From NCBI GenBank assembly GCA_027492205.1, contig JAOZFN010000007.1:76271-110825 (forward strand): 34,555 bases of DNA, read 5' to 3'. Source of the stretch: Thermoproteota archaeon (GTDB lineage Archaea > Korarchaeota > Korarchaeia > Korarchaeales > Korarchaeaceae). Within the stretch, counting starts at the first letter, position 1. The number at the start of each line of letters is the position of its first letter. Under the pieces are notes generated by a model, which worked only from the letters and a program-made list of their open reading frames with translations, made no database searches and was not told the origin of the DNA. The translations under genes and the position numbers were made by a program. Below, in pieces: positions 31,233-34,555 of this stretch.

Positions 31233-32366
31233 TCACCCCTCCGGCACGCCCACCAACGCCTCAAATTTCACGGAGTACGGGTAGATGTAGATAGGTATGA
31301 ACGCTCCGTTCACGCCGCCCCCATGGCGAACAACGTACAAGCCGGGTGGAACGTCGAGTCCTAGGACCACCAGCTCCGAACCTGAGACGACCCTGACCAG
31401 CTCCCCCTCACCGGGGTCGTACCAGAGGTAGTCTGGAGGGATGCGCCCCGGGGACATCTTTATCGGCACGATGCGCCAGAGTTCCCAGCTCGCTGTGGAC
31501 AGCACAATCTTCTCTCCCGCCTGGAAGTGGTGGGACTCGCCCCCCGTCTCGTTGAGCGTCATGACGTCTTCGTCCCTTCCAGGTAGAGAATCCGTCACCA
31601 CCGTTCCCAGGTCACGGTTGATGGAAAAGCTCCACTGTACTCCTTCGATTTCGCCCTGATAGGACACCGAGACGGTCAGGTCTATGGGGGCGTATCCGGG
31701 GTAGGACTCCCCCGAGAGCGGGACCACAACCTTTGCCCCCCCATTCTGGACGGGCGCCGATCTCACCCTGAGTGACTCCCCGCCGGCTATCACCTCTACA
31801 GTCGCACTTCCAGCGGTTATCGGAGTTCCATCAGGCCAGAAGGCCAAGACGTACACGATCACATCCTCCACCTCCCAGTATGGGCTCCCTGGACCGGTGG
31901 TGTGGTTGACGACGTAGACCTTCTCTCTGTACGGGACGACCAGGAAGACCGGTGAGGTCCTGTTTTTAGGAAGTGAGTAGAGGCCGTGGGTGACGTTGAA
32001 CTTAAGTTCAGGCGTGGGAGAGTCGGTGGAGTTGACCAGGTGCATCTCGTACTCAGAGCCATTATAGAGCAGCTGGGAGGCGTTGAGCTGCGCCCAGGCG
32101 CCGGTGCTGTTGTAGATCGTCTCCACCAGTCTGTCTAATTTTGCAATAAACTCCTCATAGTCGATGTCACCCTGAACGTACATGGAGAAGATCCCTCCCG
32201 CTATTCCGGCAATCCCCCTGGCCTCCATCCTCGCGACTCTCTCGGAAAACTCGAGACCCGTCACCTGAGAGTAACCCCAGCCAAGCCCGTGCAGCCTAAT
32301 TGCGGAGAGCGCAACGAGGGCTATGAGGGCGACCGAGGCTATGGCCTCCAGGGGCTCCACATCCAA
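31233..32366 (-). CDS. Membrane-anchored surface protein of the pilus-like operon (unrecognised)
   Basis: A 377-residue protein with one N-terminal hydrophobic segment (ASVALIALVALSAIRL) and a large extracytoplasmic part with several N-x-S/T sites and Ig-like beta regions (for example VIVYVLAFWPDGTPITAG, which recalls bacterial macroglobulin or invasin-like modules). Glu7 precedes the helix as in pilins. The start is TTG at 32366 with GGGTGA upstream. It lies between two small anchored proteins in one operon. It may be a pilus tip or adhesin component; no family was recognised. Confidence 0.6.
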   Translation of the reverse strand: MDVEPLEAIASVALIALVALSAIRLHGLGWGYSQVTGLEFSERVARMEARGIAGIAGGIFSMYVQGDIDYEEFIAKLDRLVETIYNSTGAWAQLNASQLLYNGSEYEMHLVNSTDSPTPELKFNVTHGLYSLPKNRTSPVFLVVPYREKVYVVNHTTGPGSPYWEVEDVIVYVLAFWPDGTPITAGSATVEVIAGGESLRVRSAPVQNGGAKVVVPLSGESYPGYAPIDLTVSVSYQGEIEGVQWSFSINRDLGTVVTDSLPGRDEDVMTLNETGGESHHFQAGEKIVLSTASWELWRIVPIKMSPGRIPPDYLWYDPGEGELVRVVSGSELVVLGLDVPPGLYVVRHGGGVNGAFIPIYIYPYSVKFEALVGVPEG

Positions 32367-32372
32367 CTCGCT

Positions 32373-32849
32373 TCACCCGCCCGAGAGCTTAACCAAAACC
32401 CTGCACAGGGTTCCATTCTCATAAACAGCGTATCCAGGGACCGTGTATATCAGTCCAGCATGGAGGGGGGTCCCTAGAACGACGGATGGGCGCTCTTCAA
32501 AGTTCCCGGGATCAGAGGGATCCTCGCGATATATCTCCACGAGGACGTCGTAGGGCCAGGCCCCGCTCCCGTTGCGGAATAGCTCATAGTTCGAGTCGGC
32601 CATGGCCCTCACCTCCTCGAGCCTGGTCAGGTTGATGACGTAGGGCCTGTCGTCACTGGCCAGGCCCACGATGGGGGGGGTTGACCCCAGGTCGCCCTCG
32701 TTCTCTAGGAGCTGCTTCATTACCCTCTCCGCCGCCGCGATCTCAGCCGGATCCTCTCCAAACTCGAGCCTGGAAATCTGCCACGTCGTGAGCAGGCCAA
32801 ATATTAGGACCATAACTAGCGAAGCGGTCCACGCCAACACCTTCCTCAT
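32373..32849 (-). CDS. Small membrane-anchored pilin-like protein C (unrecognised)
   Basis: A 158-residue protein: a short basic N-terminus (MRKVL), one hydrophobic helix (WTASLVMVLIFGLLTTWQ), then a soluble domain that starts with an acidic helical stretch (EDPAEIAAAERVMKQLLEN) and ends in beta strands (VLGTPLHAGLIYTVPGY). ATG at 32849 follows GGGGGGTG; GTG at 32855 is an alternative. It sits in the surface operon directly ahead of the 377-residue protein. Function unknown; a pseudopilin-like role is inferred from layout. Confidence 0.55.
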   Translation of the reverse strand: MRKVLAWTASLVMVLIFGLLTTWQISRLEFGEDPAEIAAAERVMKQLLENEGDLGSTPPIVGLASDDRPYVINLTRLEEVRAMADSNYELFRNGSGAWPYDVLVEIYREDPSDPGNFEERPSVVLGTPLHAGLIYTVPGYAVYENGTLCRVLVKLSGG

Positions 32850-32930
32850 ATCCACCCCCCTCTCAGAGGGACCTTCGAGTGCAGACAGAGGCGGCTGATC
32901 GCCTATGTCTGACGATGATGGCTTTCCGGC

Positions 32931-34555
32931 TTACTCTCCAAAGCCCCGATTCCAGCCTCCTGCAAATAGCGCCAGTAGGTACTCCCTGTACTCTTCAAAG
33001 TCGTTTGTCCAGTGGAGGGGAATCAAGATACTCCCGCCGCTTCCGTAGGATATCCGGATGAACCCATCATCTATCTCGCCTCTCCGGAGCTCCATGGCCA
33101 GGATGTAGCCCTCCTCCGGATCCAGCGATATCTCTATGGGAGTCCCCTCCCCCTCGTCTGAGATCCCGCCTCTGAGATTCACGAGGAACCACTCAACAAA
33201 CTCGGTGTCCACCCCCTCTGGGGTTAGCGTAACGTTGAGCGGGTCCTCTCCGGCATCATGGAGGTAGAGTGATGTCCACGCCGTCTCGCGGCCCTCTGGG
33301 CTATATATCACAATTGAGTCTGGCCACACGATGAGACCCCTCTCCTGAGACCCCTCTCCAGGAGGATTTAGGTCCCCCCACCCCTGCCCGTTGACCCTCA
33401 GGTAGGAGGTGCAGCCTGACAAGTGAAGCGTACCTCCCCCGGGACCATGAGCGAACGTGGCAGATACCCTATGCAGCTTTGCTATCGCTATCTCGTCCCC
33501 GTATCCGCTGCCGGACCAGCTCTTAACGGTCTGACCATCCACCGTCAGATGGCCGGATCCGCTGTAGACCGTGAGGTTCAGCCACAGGCTGCTCGAGGGA
33601 CTGTCGGCCGGGGCCGACAGCACGGTCGAGACTGGAGTCGTCGGGAGAAGCTCCGTGCCGTCTAGTTTGAGAGAATTGACCCAGCTGGTACGCTCTACGG
33701 AGGCTATCGAGACGTGATCATCCTCAATACTCATGGTGGTCGTTCCTCCAGAGTTGGGCCACGCCAGGCCGATCCTCACCAAGTCTCCCGCCTTGAGTCC
33801 AACTAGGCCACTCCCATGGCCCGTGTAGGTGGTGATGAAGGGACCATCGTACGCGAACGTGATGTCGCCTCCGAACTCCATGTCAAATGTTCCCGAAAAG
33901 TCGAGCTCAAAGTTCACCAAGCAGGCTGAGTTCTCGAGAGAATCGGCCGCTGTGGGGGTTGGAAACTCAAAGTTTCTTCCATAGTCAGGGAGATTAAGCA
34001 TCATGCACTTGGCGGTCGAGGGAGCCGTCACAGCTACACCTCCGCTCCACCCCTCAACGTCAAAGTCTGAGAGGTGGTATATGCCACCCTGGGCGGGAGT
34101 GGACTCCATGTAGTGCCAGCTAACCTTATTGTCCTCCAAATTCACATTCACCCACGTCCCGTGGGACTTGGGTTCGAACGTTAGGTTGACATCCGCTTGG
34201 AACCCGGAGACCCTAGAGATTAGTATGCTGCTCTTGCAGTACGGGAAGTCGTCTGGATTGTAGGTCTCGCCATTTATGGTGAACGTGTCAACCCAGTCCA
34301 TCCAAACGCTTACGTAGCTGCTGTGGGCGTATACATAGCCCCATCCCCCACTCGAGGCTATGCTGAAGGTTACCTCATCGCCGGGGTTAATTCGTATCTC
34401 CTCACGGGGCCACCACCTCTCTATGCATACGAGCGCCCCCTGCTCAGCTGTGAAGCTAACCTGACCAGAGACTTCATAATCAACACCCGTGAACTGTGAG
34501 GTGTATACCGTTATATTGCCGCCAGATGAGCATCCGCCTCCTCCGCCTCCTCCGC
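32931..34555 (-). CDS. Large secreted or surface beta-rich protein, N-terminus beyond the window
   Basis: At least 540 residues; the frame stays open to base 34555, so the start is outside the window. The protein is almost all beta strand with many Ser/Thr/Gly, repeated WVNVNL/LWLNLTV-type strands, and several lone cysteines. A Gly run followed by CSSGGNITVY is encoded at the window edge and looks like a flexible linker between domains. No enzyme motif is seen. The C-terminus (EYREYLLALFAGGWNRGFGE) is not a membrane anchor. It is first, in this window, of the operon that continues with the four small anchored proteins, and may be a shaft or tip adhesin of the appendage. Confidence 0.65.
   Translation of the reverse strand, partial: GGGGGGGCSSGGNITVYTSQFTGVDYEVSGQVSFTAEQGALVCIERWWPREEIRINPGDEVTFSIASSGGWGYVYAHSSYVSVWMDWVDTFTINGETYNPDDFPYCKSSILISRVSGFQADVNLTFEPKSHGTWVNVNLEDNKVSWHYMESTPAQGGIYHLSDFDVEGWSGGVAVTAPSTAKCMMLNLPDYGRNFEFPTPTAADSLENSACLVNFELDFSGTFDMEFGGDITFAYDGPFITTYTGHGSGLVGLKAGDLVRIGLAWPNSGGTTTMSIEDDHVSIASVERTSWVNSLKLDGTELLPTTPVSTVLSAPADSPSSSLWLNLTVYSGSGHLTVDGQTVKSWSGSGYGDEIAIAKLHRVSATFAHGPGGGTLHLSGCTSYLRVNGQGWGDLNPPGEGSQERGLIVWPDSIVIYSPEGRETAWTSLYLHDAGEDPLNVTLTPEGVDTEFVEWFLVNLRGGISDEGEGTPIEISLDPEEGYILAMELRRGEIDDGFIRISYGSGGSILIPLHWTNDFEEYREYLLALFAGGWNRGFGE

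Overview
The window reads as chromosomal DNA of a thermophilic archaeon of the TACK group (Thermoproteota/Korarchaeota-like). It is GC-rich. Promoters are archaeal TATA-like boxes about 25-30 bases ahead of starts, with many short or absent leaders. TTG and GTG start codons are frequent. The lineage is suggested by a single-stranded DNA binding protein of the Sulfolobus SSB type with a Gly/Arg tail, an archaeal ArgRS and SHMT, a minimal SufBC system and a PibD/FlaK-type prepilin peptidase. I cannot name the genus. I see no rRNA, tRNA, CRISPR array or insertion sequence.

Layout. Bases 1-3.6 kb hold a truncated serine hydroxymethyltransferase, a MobB-like/Fe-S protein that has lost its P-loop, an AmrS-type radical SAM enzyme and a Tat-signal metallophosphoesterase. 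Bases 3.6-9.3 kb hold SufC-SufB, arginyl-tRNA synthetase, an Mrp/NBP35 Fe-S carrier ATPase and MobA. Bases 9.3-15.7 kb form a sulfur/oxyanion respiration island. A Tat-exported molybdopterin oxidoreductase, a four-cluster ferredoxin subunit and an NrfD membrane subunit make an operon. It is flanked by a TorD-like chaperone and by a divergent polyferredoxin with an FlpD/MvhD-like core, followed by mobA. Bases 15.8-18.8 kb are an iron module: a DtxR-family regulator, FeoA and FeoB, with two overlapping palindromes around the TATA box of feoA. Bases 18.8-22.2 kb are a minus-strand operon of an aminotransferase, the two subunits of a class I fumarase and a DedA protein.

Bases 22.4-24.4 kb hold the SSB, TatA and TatC (convergent and overlapping) and an orphan PqqD-like protein. 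Bases 24.5-28.5 kb encode a 1318-residue secreted C25 (gingipain-like) peptidase with near-identical 54-residue repeats. From 28.7 kb to the end is a cell-surface/pilus region: a decayed copy of the prepilin peptidase 3' end, the intact peptidase, one pilin-like protein on the plus strand, and a minus-strand operon of a large surface protein (cut by the window edge) and four small proteins with N-terminal membrane segments.

How it fits together. Tat export (TatA/TatC) serves the metallophosphoesterase and the Mo enzyme. MobA and TorD prepare and load the Mo cofactor. Suf and Mrp supply the many Fe-S clusters. Iron uptake by Feo is probably controlled by the adjacent DtxR protein, and a near-identical operator-like sequence lies in front of sufCB, which suggests that iron supply and Fe-S assembly are co-regulated. 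The strongest candidates for something undescribed are the polyferredoxin/Mo-enzyme pairing, the iron-box link between feo and suf, the orphan PqqD-like protein, and the surface-appendage operon with its duplicated peptidase remnant.
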